Source: Cacajao melanocephalus
Taxonomy: Eukaryota; Chordata; Mammalia; Primates; Pitheciidae
Direction: 5' to 3'
Length of the DNA stretch: 64,000 nt
Assembly (NCBI GenBank): GCA_963573385.1
Contig: CAUYLG010051180.1
Span: 1 to 64,000, forward strand
How positions within the stretch are numbered: position 1 is the first letter of the stretch; each line of letters starts with the position of its first letter. Under the pieces are notes generated by a model. The model made no database searches. It was given only the letters and a program-made list of their open reading frames with translations, and was not told where the DNA came from. Positions 11,454 to 25,700 of this stretch are shown here, piece after piece. Made by a program: the position numbers and the translations under genes.

Positions 11454-11814
11454 TGAGATCATTTGACTGTGTCCCCACCCAAGTTTCATCTTGAATTGTA
11501 GCTCCCATAATGCCTATGTGTCATGGGAGAGATCCAGTGGGAAGTAATTAAATCATGGAGGCGGGTTTTTCCTGTGCTGTTCTCGTGATAGTGAATAAGT
11601 CTCATGAGAACAAATGATTTTATAAAAGGGCTGTCCCCCTGCACTTCTCTCTTGCCTGCTGCCATGTAACACATACTAGTTCCTCTTGCTTTCCACCATG
11701 ATTGTCAAGCCTCCCCAGCCATGGGAAACTGTGAGTCCATTAAATGTCCTTTTTCTTTATAAATTACTCAGTCTTGGATATGTCTTTATTAACAGTGTGA
11801 GAACAGACTAATAA
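11454..11814 (+). mobile_element. THE1 3' LTR
   Basis: The right LTR opens TGAGATCATTTGACTGTGTC. It repeats the GGGAGAGATCCAGTGGGAAG and GTGATAGTGAATAAGTCTCA blocks and ends CTAATAA. It is 361 bp, in the same orientation as the 5' LTR, and clearly paralogous to it. Confidence 0.92.
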
Positions 11815-11820
11815 GGCAGC
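11815..11820. repeat. Target-site duplication of the THE1 provirus, right copy
   Basis: GGCAGC directly follows the 3' LTR and equals the six bases before the 5' LTR, so the element still sits in its original insertion. Confidence 0.75.
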
Positions 11821-13689
<1,869 letters not shown>

Positions 13690-13789
13690 TAAAAAAAAGA
13701 AAGAAAGAAAGAGAAAGAGAGAAGAAAGAAAGAAAGAAAAGAAAAGAAAAGAAAAAAAAAAGAAAAGAGAAAAGAAAAGAAAGAAAGAG
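13690..13789. repeat. GAAA/AGAA purine microsatellite
   Basis: About 100 bp of A and G only, mostly GAAA units. The lysine-rich plus frame across it is repeat translation. Confidence 0.9.
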
Positions 13790-14289
13790 CATTTCTCAGA
13801 TCCAGCCCTTTCTCCTATTCTCACTGCCACTGTCTCATCAGGCACCCACAGTTTATGACGTGGTATAACGTGAGAGCTACCTGTGCATTTTAGAAAACCA
13901 GTTAAGGCCCTGTATAGTCTAAACCTTGCCTATCCCATTATCTGTCCTCATCTTGCAGCTTCTCTTTATGCTCACTGCTCCAGTAATAGTCAGCTGTTTA
14001 ACACTCTGTTGGTTCTTGTTTGGCTTTAGTGCTATTATCCCACTACATCTATCCTGACCCTCATTTTGCTCCACTTTTAAAAATATCTCTCTAGTGAAGG
14101 CTAGGCAGTGCCTAATATACCCCAGGACAGAGCTCTGATGGAAAGGAGTTGGATGATATGGTTTGAGGTTTCCAACCTCATCCCCCATTTCTTGACTCTA
14201 GGACATTTAGCTCTGCAGCATAGATCCATACCTAACTTATTGGACGAATAACAGATGTTAGAAGGTGGAAGAAAAAGAGACATCTAGCT
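13790..14289. other. Unassigned DNA
   Basis: No gene or nameable repeat seen. The HERV-L-like provirus begins just to the right. Confidence 0.35.
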
Positions 14290-14950
14290 TATCTAAATGG
14301 CAGGAAGCAGACACCACAGCAGAGATAGAAGCACAAAGCCTTGTTCAGAAGTAACACCTGTGATTGAAAAAAGAAGGGAGCAAGATTGCGTGGGAGGGGT
14401 CCTCACACCAACAGACCCAAGGTGTGAAACAACCATTGCTGATTGCAGTCCTGCACTGGACAGAAATGGCTAGGCTCCCATGACCCCAGCCACTCAGTCA
14501 TGGCCTGGAGGCCAATCCAAATGCAGTGTGACTTTGATTCAAAAGCACAGGTCATCTCTATAATGCAGGACTGAACATGTTGGGGCTGTCAGTCAACCAC
14601 ACTCCTCACAGCTAGGAGGGAATCATTTCTTGAAGCTGAGCAGAACACAGCGTTTCTATAATTGCCACTGTATGCCCCTGGTACTGCATGTAGCAAATCT
14701 GCACCAATATCCAGGGATCTGGGGGCCTGTCTTCCTGAGGAGAAACTTAGAGGATGAAGAAATAGGAGGATGAATTACTGTCCTTGTTGGTATAATTAAT
14801 CTCAAGGCTGTAATTGGACTTCACTCTGTCCTCTCCCTACCCAATTATCTACTCTAAATCCCCACTCTCTCTCAGCTACCTGATAATCTGAACATCATTC
14901 CTGAGAATGCTGAGCTCCTGCTGACCATATTTTTCTTATGCAGTGTCATT
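14290..14950 (-). mobile_element. ERVL-like 3' LTR (left copy)
   Basis: It shares with the block at 20.23-20.96 kb a GGAAGCAGAC start, a CACAGCTAGG(A/C)..GA..TTTCTT core near 14607, and a pyrimidine-rich right part. It shares AACACCTGTG..GGAAAAAA..GCAAGATTG with the block at 24.33 kb. The exact borders and the LTR subfamily are not resolved by eye. Confidence 0.55.
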
Positions 14951-14963
14951 TCTCTCCATCCAG

Positions 14964-15300
14964 TCACAGTTGCAGATAGGCAAGAAAGAACCAAGAGAAA
15001 TCTAAGCAGATTGTCCAAGTCTCACAGATAGCCCTCCTACCTCTGCTGTGTATCAGAAGCCCACCTCCTCCTGCTGATAAGGGTGAGTTACCTCTAACAA
15101 GATGATTGTTCTTTCTTATTGTCTTATAGTCCCTGGATACAATTAGCCCGAAGTACTCTGGTGACAGCCACAACTTGAGTATATGATGTGACATTTGCTG
15201 AGTCTCCTGGGGAGAATGTTCTCCCCTTGGAGATCAGGACCTCTGACCTTGTAGAACCCTGAGCTTCATGGATAGGAAGCACAGAATTCCCCAGTGAGTC
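14964..15300 (-). pseudogene. HERV-L-type dUTPase remnant
   Basis: Two overlapping minus frames (15339-15124 and 15194-14964) together cover a dUTPase-like region downstream of integrase. Visible pieces are EVLISKGRTFSPGD in the first frame, and WLSPEYFGLIVSR followed by GGLLIHSRGRRAICE in the second. These resemble the beta-strand segments and the GLL..N-G region of retroviral dUTPases. The switch of frame near 15.18 kb shows at least one frameshift. In ERVL the enzyme would have hydrolysed dUTP; this copy cannot encode it. Confidence 0.6.
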
Positions 15301-15598
15301 ATTGCAAATGATAATAAATGCATCTAATATTGCTTCCATTTCTTATTCACAAACCCATGACATGTTCATATAGAAAGCACGCACCATACAAATGGCTTTA
15401 GGTATCCTACATTCTGGATGACAATCTATCTTTGCAGAGTATTATTACTATTTTTATTTAAAGTATTATTTTGAGTTGGCACTTCAGCTAAACTTTCAAC
15501 AGATCATTTCAAAGCTCTAGGAGGCCAGCTGCTTCTGGAAAGTGTGATCTGACATAGTCAGTAGATCTCATGTTCATGGGACCACTCTTGCATGTCTC

Positions 15599-15793
15599 TT
15601 ACTGTAAAGTGTCTCCCTCCCAGTCGAACGCTGTGTTTTGTGGGATCCAATGACTGTGGATCAGGTACTCCACAAGTCCTGGGATAATGGTGATGGCTGT
15701 GACTCTATGAGTAGAAACACCAAACTCATATCCAGAATATGTGTCTATCCTGTAGAAATAAATACATATACCATCAAGAAGGAAGCATCCCAA
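15599..15793 (-). pseudogene. HERV-L-type integrase core remnant
   Basis: The minus frame (64 codons) contains RIDTYSGYEFGVSTHR, then a TTI-GL-E-L-like stretch, and SHWIPQNTAFDWEGD. This fits the integrase core: the first catalytic Asp in the DTYSGY motif, and a P-x-x-I-x-SD-x-G-like stretch in which the usual Ser-Asp has become Phe-Asp. The reading frame ends at the microsatellite on the upstream side and at stops on the downstream side. It is non-functional. Confidence 0.7.
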
Positions 15794-15803
15794 TGTTGCC
15801 AGC

Positions 15804-16136
15804 TTGCCTGCCTGCCTGCCTGCCTTCCATCCTTCCTCCCTCTTTCTCTCTTTCTTTCTTTAGTTCTTTCTCTCTCTCTCTTTTTTCTTTCTTTCTTTCA
15901 TCTCCTTCCTTCCTCTCTCTCTTTCTTTCTCTTTCTTTCATTCTTTCTTTCTTTCTTCTTTCATCTCCTTCCTTCCTTCCTTCTTTCCTTCCTTCCTTCC
16001 TTCCTTCCTTCCTTCCTTCCTTCCTTCCTTCCTTCCTTCCTTCCTCCCTGCCTCCCTCCCTCCCTCCCTCACTCCCTTCCTCCCTCCTTCTCTCCTTTCC
16101 TCCCTCCTTCCCTCCTTCCCTCCTTCCTTCCTTCCT
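15804..16136. repeat. Large CCTT/TTTC/CCTC polypyrimidine microsatellite inside the ERV
   Basis: About 330 bp of C and T with rare exceptions. It includes roughly 15 uninterrupted TTCC units around 15985-16044, a CCTG run at the left edge and CCTC-rich units at the right. It interrupts the pol region upstream of integrase. The Phe/Leu/Pro/Ser and Arg/Lys/Glu/Gly frames over it are not genes. Confidence 0.95.
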
Positions 16137-17856
16137 GGGCAAAGTAGCCTCTTTAAGAACTAGAACTGTGCCAGGTGCTCATAATTGATCTGTTTCTGGA
16201 AAATCAGGAATTGAGGCAGCAGTAGATCAGCCTTGGAAAGCAGGAGTCCATGCAGTTGAACCCGTTCCTCACCTTTGTCTCTGCCATCACAGCCATTTCC
16301 TTCATATGCCCATCTTGCCAGTGTGGGGGTGGACATCAACAATAGCTGGTTAACATTAACTGGTCAAGTCATGCTGTCTCCTTAGTTGCTTGGGGCATTT
16401 TCAGTGCTGGAAACATGCTAGTTAGTGCTCATGTGTGATGGGGAGATGTTCACACTTTGTGCCCACTTTCATATGCCTTTCCATTGCTCATAAATCCACA
16501 TTATTTTCTTACCTTGTGCCACTTTTCCTTTCCCAGAAGGCAGATGACTGACATCATCACCTAAAGCTCCATGCAGAAGATTTGCCCTTCCCCTATCTTT
16601 CAAAGCCACCTCAGACTGAGGCTACAATGAAGCTGCCATTTATTTTCAGTCACCAAGCCAAGCCATTCATAAGTGAAGATGACAGTAGGAGTAAAGTGAG
16701 GGAGGGGCACTTGTGCAATAGTGGTAGGTGGCATGGGAGCCTGGACTGCTCACACAGCTTGCTGCTGCCCTCTGTTCATGCTTGTGATTGGACCCTGACA
16801 TACCATTTCTGCATATCTATCTAAGGATGGATTTTTTTTTCTGAACCAAGCCAGCTTTATTACTGGAAATTACCTCTTAGTGGGCAATTCTGGGTCCATG
16901 ATTACTTGGTGTTGCATGGTTAAATATTATGTTCCTACCATGGCTCTGTAGCATTTCAGGAGCTGTTTTTCAAAAGGGGTTTAATTGTCTGCAATAGATG
17001 ACACGGCTTTTCTCCGTAACTCCAGTAGTCTACATTCTGATTCATATCATCTTTTTCTACCATTTACATATCCAATATTGTAGTGTGTACCAAACTGCAT
17101 GGCTTGCTATTATCATATCCTGACTTGCTATAGCCCTTTACTGATCCTAGCCATATTCAAAGCCTTCTATTCATCAAGGATATAGATCATACTTGTATTT
17201 TACTAGTTGTGGAAGTTATTCCCTCCGCAATTAGAACAGGATTTAGATACAGTGATACCTTTTCTGTTGTAGGGGATTTAATACGTAGCAACTTGTCTTT
17301 TATACTGGAGGAGACGTTCTGCATATCCCTGACTACTGTATAATAAAAACCTAATTGTAAAGTGATCAGATCAGATGCAAATCTGACAAAATCTCTGTCA
17401 GTGCAGTGAGGCTCTCTGGAGCAAAGACTAGCTGGTACAAAAGCCCTAAGCTCTTCTGTCACCACCTTGCACAGTGGCTGCAGCTTGTTTTTGAATGTTA
17501 GCAGAGTTTATCTCCACCATCCAGCCACCTCTTGCTCATCTTGTTCTATTAGAATAATATTATCGATTGACTAGTTCAACACAATTTTGGGGGGATATCC
17601 AGAAGATTCAGATTTCTTCAGACTCCAGTATAATAGTAGATAGTACATTTAACTTAGCCCTGTGGGAAAATTATACATATATGTTTTATCCATTCCATAG
17701 GAATGGATATGAGTGAGAAGTATTTCCTCTCCTGTTTCCCAACTGGAATAAGAAAGAAGATATTTACCAAATAATGTCTGCATACCATAAAGCCTTATTG
17801 ATCTGCTCTAGAAGACATATCACTCAGCATAGCAGTTGCAATCAGGGCTAGTTCTT
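16137..17856 (-). mobile_element. ERVL internal region, pol-derived, unreadable
   Basis: This lies between the integrase- and RT-like remnants, so RNase H/pol would be expected. Frames are short and no motif is clear. A segment at 17.35-17.48 kb is similar in the same orientation to 20.33-20.49 kb in the right LTR region. Confidence 0.4.
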
Positions 17857-18075
17857 GGTTGAGTTGTACACATATAGTCTCTACAATTCACCTAGTTTCT
17901 TCAGGGGCAAGATTGAGTTGTCCACAAAGATTATCCAGGATTCACCCAGTTTCTGCAGAAGCCAGAATGGCCAATCAATTGAGATCTTTAAGAGTAACAT
18001 TAATCTCCATGATCCACCATATATACTCCTCAATAAAAATATTGTCTTGATTGACTCAACTTTAAAATCCTCCAC
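17857..18075 (-). pseudogene. HERV-L-type reverse transcriptase remnant
   Basis: The minus frame 18075-17881 contains PFWLLQKLGESWIIFVDNSI. This recalls the conserved N-terminal RT block in which a P-x-x-x-V-x-K-x-D-G-S-W-R-x-x-V-D motif occurs. The expected Asp-Gly-Ser-Trp is Gly-Glu-Ser-Trp here and the frame soon ends. A diverged tandem duplication of about 54 bp (17857-17910 and 17911-17964) lies in the segment. Confidence 0.5.
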
Positions 18076-20229
18076 CTGGCCTTCTCCAACATAATAGCTC
18101 TCATCTCACAACCCGAAGTCATCATGTGTGGGTTGCTGAACCTTCCAAGAATGTCACTCCCATCACACATTAGAGGACTGGAAAAAAGATCACTGGGTGG
18201 GTCCAAAAATCAGCAGACCCACTGCCCACTTTAAGTCAAATTTTTTTTATAAGACTTCATCTATTGCTTGATTCTCAAATGACCTCACTCTTAAGAAGAG
18301 GAGCTGTGATGATTCCTTGGGTTTCTTAGTATCGATGACACATTGGAGTTTTTATACATTTGTCATTGAAATGCCCGAGTCCCCTTTTCCCAGTCTATGG
18401 TCATTTGTATAAATGCTCATAGATTTCTTCCAGGGTAATTATTGTAACATATGCATGCCATTTTCCTACAGGGCCCTTCCCTCTGGGAACCTGGAAATTT
18501 CTTCAGCCAATAGGTTTCAGGTCTACAAACTTGCCCTAAAATTTAGACAAGAGATTATGATGTTTAATCAGAGACACCACTTTCAGCTTCCTTCTCTTGC
18601 TATTGCTACATACTTAACATATACGGATATTAATAAAATGAAGAGAGAGAAAGAGGGAGAAAGAAGTATCTTTGCTGCTTTACTGGCTGCCCCTGTATTT
18701 TGCTTCTGGAGATTCTGTCTTCCATTTACCATTCCCATAACTCTGTACTTCATCCTGGCTTCCACCCTGTCCTTGTCGAATGTTATGATAATGGCAGTCT
18801 ACTGGACTTGGTAGTAAAGAGCCATCACTTGACCTCTATTGTTGTGTCTCTCACATCTCCATGGCTACCAGTAAGCCAAATTGGATGCCAACCTTCCTGC
18901 TACCAGCTCTTGCCTGAGAAGGGAGCCACCACTGAACTTAGTGATATTGGTGTCCATTTACCAGTCCAGTCCTGATGGCCTTGGTAAACGGTGTGTTCCT
19001 GTGAAATAAAATCCTCAGGTAAGTCTTTTGTCATCATCTAAATATAACCATTCATGCATTCCTCTTCCTTGAGCCTTTTCATCCCTTTTTCTACCACCTG
19101 TTACAGAAATTCAGGTGTTTCAACATTGCTCAGTATGCATATCACTTTTTTCAAGGTTATAGAAGCTGTGCCTCCTGCAAGTTTGATGCATCCTCTGGGA
19201 TTCTTACCAACATTTGAAATCCTGAGAGAATGGCTTCTAATCAATAAACCCTCTTTTATTCAATACTGTTCTCCTGCCCCTTGAATTTGATCTAATAACC
19301 TTAGAATCTAGCCTCATGGGTACTCCTCTGGCCACTGTCAGTACATGCTGTTTAGGGCTTGGAGCTCCTTTGGGTTATAATCTGTTTCCTCCCTTAGGAA
19401 TCCCAGCACCTTAGTGGTCAGGACTGTGTTGCTATTAACCCTGAGTAGTAACCCTAATGGCCAGTGGAGGTGGTAAGGGCATCTCTTGACAGAAGCAGGC
19501 ACTTGTTGGCTTGAGGAGGAAATGCCTCTCTGCATTATCTCCCTGCACAGGTGAAGTGCTAGCTCTTAGTGGGGGATGGTGCAGAAAAGGCAATCCTGCA
19601 AACTCATAAGATTCAGAGAAGTTTGAACTGTTAAATTCCTTGGGGCATGGCTCCTACTCAGATATCTCCATCTCACATGTAAGGGTTGCATGTTTTCCCA
19701 ACTAGAGGCTCAGATTTTATCATAACTGGCCTGCTATGAGCATAGATGTTTGAACAGAACATTCAAACCTCTTTGATGTTAAGCTATGCTAACTATTCAG
19801 TGCAATAGCTACTGTTCTGTTTTTATTGCTCTGTCATCGCCTAAGATGAGGGCCTCTTTAAAAGCTACTAAACAGATTCTCTCACTCTCACACTCAGTTT
19901 TCAAGGTTTTTTGTTGTTGTTTTGTTTTGGTTTGTTTTACTTGTCAGCATCTTATTATCCATGTATAGGGGATCATTGCAACTCAGAAACAACTATAAAA
20001 ATGCATTAATTATCCTCATGTTTGTTTTCATCCTCAGAGCCTGAATCATCAGACTGGATAGTTCCTTCTTTTCCACTGTCACATTCTCCTGAATCATCAC
20101 CAGTAAGATTTTAAAAATTTGATTGTCACCTTGTGCCAGGGGCTATTTGTGCTCCACCTGCTACCCAGGAAAGTATCTTCACTGCCAGAGAGGTATAGAG
20201 TGGCTCGGTACCAAAACCTCATCTTACTT
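18076..20229 (-). mobile_element. ERVL internal region, gag/leader part
   Basis: By position this holds the gag and leader of the minus-strand provirus. A minus frame (19535-19338) contains LRVNSNTVLTTKVLGFLREE, which could be gag-derived but is not conclusive. The leader near 20.12-20.19 kb resembles 24.20-24.26 kb of the second ERVL-like element. No intact frame exists. Confidence 0.4.
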
Positions 20230-20960
20230 CCTACTTTTACAACTGTAGCAGATCAGATTCCCCAGGAAGCAGACAGTGGACAGAGCTAAAAAGGAAAGCC
20301 TTATTGGGGACTAACGTCTATGAAAGAAAATGTGATGACGGTTTGTGCTGGGAAAGTGATGAGATCAGATGCAGAGCTGACAAACTCTCTACCGGTTCAG
20401 TGGAGAGCTCTGTGGCAAGGAATGGCTGGTATAAAAGTCCTGTGTTGTGCAGAAACAGTTAAGCCTCTATATCATCGCCTTGCACAGTCATTTTTAGGGG
20501 ACTGTCTCAAGAACAGCATGTCATAGGCTACCACCACCTCACTCCGTCATTGATCAAGGAACACCTTGAGAAAAGCATGGTTTTGGCTTAAAAGTAGAGA
20601 GGGTGGTCCTAAAGGGACTAGCAGAGGGCCCCTGTCGTGAATGCCCACTCCACACAGCTAGGCAGAGAGTCCTTTCTTAAAAATCCATCTGAGAGGGTGT
20701 CTGAAACTCCCAACTAATTGGATAAGTCACCCTCTTCCTTTGGAGTGGAACTACATAGAGAGTTGTGAAAAGGGTGGAAACAGCAGGGAACTAGAATTTT
20801 CTTTGTCCTTGCTGCTTCTTTTCCTAAGAATTCCCTCCTCCATTCCATGGAATGAGATTCCTCTCCTGTCTCAGTCTTCGACATCTTTTTAGTACAGCTT
20901 CTTTTCAGTTACAGGGAGAACAAAATTATTTCTTTCTTATCTGAGTTCCAGGACACCACG
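20230..20960 (-). mobile_element. ERVL-like 5' LTR (right copy)
   Basis: It begins on the plus strand near GCAGATCAGATTCCCCAGG and GAAGCAGACAG. It contains the CACAGCTAGGCAGAGAGTCC core near 20658 shared with the left copy, and a pyrimidine-rich right end. Because pol reads right to left, this is the promoter-side LTR. Confidence 0.55.
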
Positions 20961-22721
<1,761 letters not shown>

Positions 22722-23012
22722 ATTTTTTTCTTATTTATTTATTTATTGAGACAAGGTCTTACTTTGGGATTCAGTCTGGAGTCCAGTGGCATGATTACAG
22801 CTCACTGTAGTCTCCACCTCCTGGGCTCAAGAGATCCTCACATCTCTCCAGTAGCTGGGACTGCAGACATGCACCACCACTCCCGGCTAATTTTTTAAAT
22901 TTTTTGTAACACGGGGGGGTCTCTCTATGTTTCCCAAGCTGGTCTTGAACTCCTAGACTCCAGTGATCCTCCCACCTCTGCCTCCTAGAGTGCTGGAATT
23001 ACAGGCATGAAC
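22722..23012 (-). mobile_element. Alu SINE (AluJ-like)
   Basis: It has a TTTATTTATTTATTGAGACAA head, then TCAGTCTGGAGTCCAGTGGC and a diverged right part ending GGAATTACAGGCATGA. The many differences from AluS point to the J class. Confidence 0.88.
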
Positions 23013-23244
23013 CTTAATTTAATTTTTGAAATACATATTAATGCGAAGCAGATGCTCTACATGATCATCTTGTCTTTGCCTGAGTTGCTTACATGATACG
23101 GCTTTTTTTGCTTTTGAGGAGGTCAATTCTATTTTTTTAATAGATCTCAAATAGGTCCTGTCTAATATGGACACAAATATGTAACTCTACAGTATACATT
23201 CTGTATTTGCATGTAATGTTTGGAGTCATTACAAGTATTTCATT
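23013..23244. other. Unassigned DNA
   Basis: AT-rich; nothing recognised. Confidence 0.35.
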
Positions 23245-24620
23245 ATGTGTGTTATAGGTTGTGTTTTCCATGGAACCCTGACTCAGAGATGGACTTTAGG
23301 GTGCAGAGTGTTTGTTAGGGAAGGCTCTTAGAATCAATGCCTGTTGAAGAGTGGGAAAAGGTTGGGAAGAGGAAGAAGTCAAGACATACTGCATGTATAA
23401 AACCAACTCCACAGGAGCTCTACAGCTAAAATCAAACAACTTACTTAATTAAGCAAACTCAGAATCCAACTCTACACATCCTGTACCAATTTTGCTATTA
23501 TTCTTTGCTTGTTCCTTTAGGGAATGGTCTGGTGCCGCTTTTATGAGGTTCAGCATATCTTAAGCTGTTACAGGTGTAGTGTACAGGATAAGAGTCAAGT
23601 GATATCCAGAGGAAACTCTTGTTATCGTTCAAGGGAGAAATGTCTGAATTGCTTTCCTGCAAGAGAGACTTCCTACGTTTTAAACTATGGGGTGTGGGTC
23701 ACTGCTGTAGGCTCAGTAGATTCAGGAAAATATGCAAAATAAAGATTTCCAGGTTCATCAACTTAGATGTTCCCATTCCATGTTTTTCCTGTCATATACA
23801 ACCTGTTCTCACAAGTTTAACATCTAATCTGTCCTCTATCCAACCTAGATTCTGACCTTTGTACAGCAGATCTGCTTTGGTTTTAAGTTAATCTGACCAG
23901 TAAATCCTGGTCCTATGGCTCAGCTTTCTCTGCTGTCTTGCACAGGAGAGGAGGACTTCTTTGTCTGCTGTCAAAGGTGGCCTCTGGCTTTCCTACAGAC
24001 TTTCAACTGTCCACTAATCACTCTCAGCCCTTTGCTGTATTTGTTTAGAGAGTGGCAGGATCCTAAAATAGCCACATCTTCTATTGTTTTTGTAGTTACT
24101 CCATTTGAATCAGTGATCTGATATACTACAGAAGCTAATGTATTTTTGTCCAATACATCCCAATTCACAGCAAGTAAAAGTTTAACAGTTAGACCACTAC
24201 ATTTTGCCAGAGGCTGTCTGTTCTCCATCTACCACCTGTTCATGCTCACTACCAGCCAGCCAGTGAATGACCCAGGCCCAAAGTGCTACCCAAAGAACTG
24301 CTGTCCCAGATCCCTCCTGGAGCCAACTCCACAGGTTTGTTTCTTCTGGAAGCAGACTTTTGTTAGGGAGTAGTCTTGAGATTAACACCTGTGGCAGGGA
24401 AAAAAAGGAAGCAAGATTGGGCTGAGGGAAAAGTCAAGCTGAAATGCCTATCCAATGACGGCTTTGATAGATTGGATGAGGATCTCTGTAGTTAAAATGG
24501 CACATCAGAGTTGTCTCACATAGGAGCAAAATAGCCTAACTATTATATTCCCAAATATCACTGGATTTGAGCCACTTCAGGAGGAGTGGAACTATGGGCA
24601 AAGTAGCTCTCTGCAGACGT
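23245..24620 (-). mobile_element. Second ERVL-like element, internally deleted
   Basis: A block at about 23.27-23.40 kb (TTGTTAGGGAAGGCTCTTAG..GGGAAAAGGTTGGGAAGAGG) and a block at about 24.33-24.60 kb (GGAAGCAGACTTTTGTTAGG..CACCTGTGGCAGGGAAAAAA) resemble each other and the LTR blocks of the provirus at 14.3-20.95 kb. Between them, 24.20-24.26 kb resembles the leader of that provirus (GCCAGAGGCTGTCTGTTCTC). The most likely reading is a related ERVL in the same orientation that lost nearly all of gag-pol. Borders are approximate. Confidence 0.45.
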
Positions 24621-25049
24621 TATGCCGGTTACTTTATCTCATTCATTCTCACATTAAATTAAAGGTTTTCTTTTCACTTAGTTTTTAATTCATTTAAAAT
24701 TATTCAAAAATTCTAAATTTGTGAATCTATCTTAGGTGTCAAGAGCCTATGTAAAAGGATGTATTTTAGCTTGTGGTTTCTGAGATGAGTTGACAATTCA
24801 GCTATGTCTTCAAGGACAAGAAGCCTTCACAGCATCTCCACCGTTGCCACATAAATGTAGATATCTCAAGCTTAACATGTTCAGATTCAATCCTTTCCCC
24901 TTCCTTATCTCAGTAATACCAACTCCACCTATTAATTGTTCAGGTCTAAGCATTTGGAGCGACTCTTATTTTATGCGCCATCCCTGTTTTATCTTTGTTT
25001 TATTTCCCACATCTAATCCTTCATGAAGTCACGTTGGCAACATCTTCAG
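24621..25049. other. Unassigned DNA
   Basis: AT-rich, no gene or nameable repeat. Confidence 0.35.
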
Positions 25050-25700
25050 AATGCAGCAAAAATAAAATCATCTGTCACCGTATCTAATACCACAGCCCTG
25101 GTCTGAGCCACCATTTTATCTCACCTGGATTACTACAGGCCTCTCTGATTCTGTCCTTGATTGTTTTTAATCTATTCCCAATATATCAACTAGCATAATA
25201 ACTTTATAATCAAAACCTTGCGTTGGCTTCCTGTTTCATTTATGGCACAAATTAAAACCTTTCTCTAAACTATCATCCATTATCAGTATAACCGCACACT
25301 GTCTAATAACTTCTCACATTCTTGCTCTGCTTCTCACACATAGATTAGTATATCCCAAGTATGGAGCAGTCATGAGAAATGAAACTACTGTTGGAGGGAG
25401 CAGAGGAGGAAAGGCGTTTTATGATATAGTAACATGACTGAACATTTTTCACTTTAAGAATAGTGGAAAGCCTTTGCAGAAGATGCTCAAAAAAGAAAGG
25501 AAAATGACCAGATAAGTCATGGAGAAGATTTGTTTGAAAAGATAAGCTGATAGCTCATTTCAAGGATGGACTAAGGAAGGGAAACACAGGAAATACAGAA
25601 GAGTTAGGGATGTTACAACAACACAGATGAAAGAAGATGAGAGCTTGAAAAACGACATAGATAGGAGAGACGATTAGAGTGTAGCGGGGTCAGCACTTAA
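25050..25700. mobile_element. Possible LINE-2-derived segments
   Basis: A GTTGGCTTCCTGTTTCATTTATGGCACAAATT-like order at 25.22 kb is L2-like in plus orientation. The ATAGTAACATGACTGAACA to GAAGATGAGAGCTTG stretch (25.42-25.65 kb) has the flavour of L2 in minus orientation. Both are too diverged to be firm. Confidence 0.3.

Larger units (their letters stand above)
14290..20960 (-). mobile_element. HERV-L-class endogenous retrovirus, decayed provirus
   Basis: Two related LTR-like blocks (about 14.29-14.95 and 20.23-20.96 kb) bracket 5.3 kb that carries broken pol on the minus strand. Right to left there is an RT-like stretch near 18.0 kb, an integrase-like stretch near 15.7 kb and a dUTPase-like stretch at 15.3-14.96 kb, next to the left LTR. 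A dUTPase after integrase is a HERV-L (ERVL) trait, and a total near 6.7 kb fits that family. All frames are interrupted by stops and frameshifts, and a 330 bp microsatellite lies inside pol. Ends are approximate. No env-like segment was seen, also as expected for ERVL. Confidence 0.7.

Noticed and set aside
15638..16188. Long plus- and minus-strand frames (up to 169 codons)
   Set aside because: They are translations of the polypyrimidine microsatellite. Residues are almost only Phe, Leu, Pro, Ser on one strand and Arg, Lys, Glu, Gly on the other, in overlapping frames.
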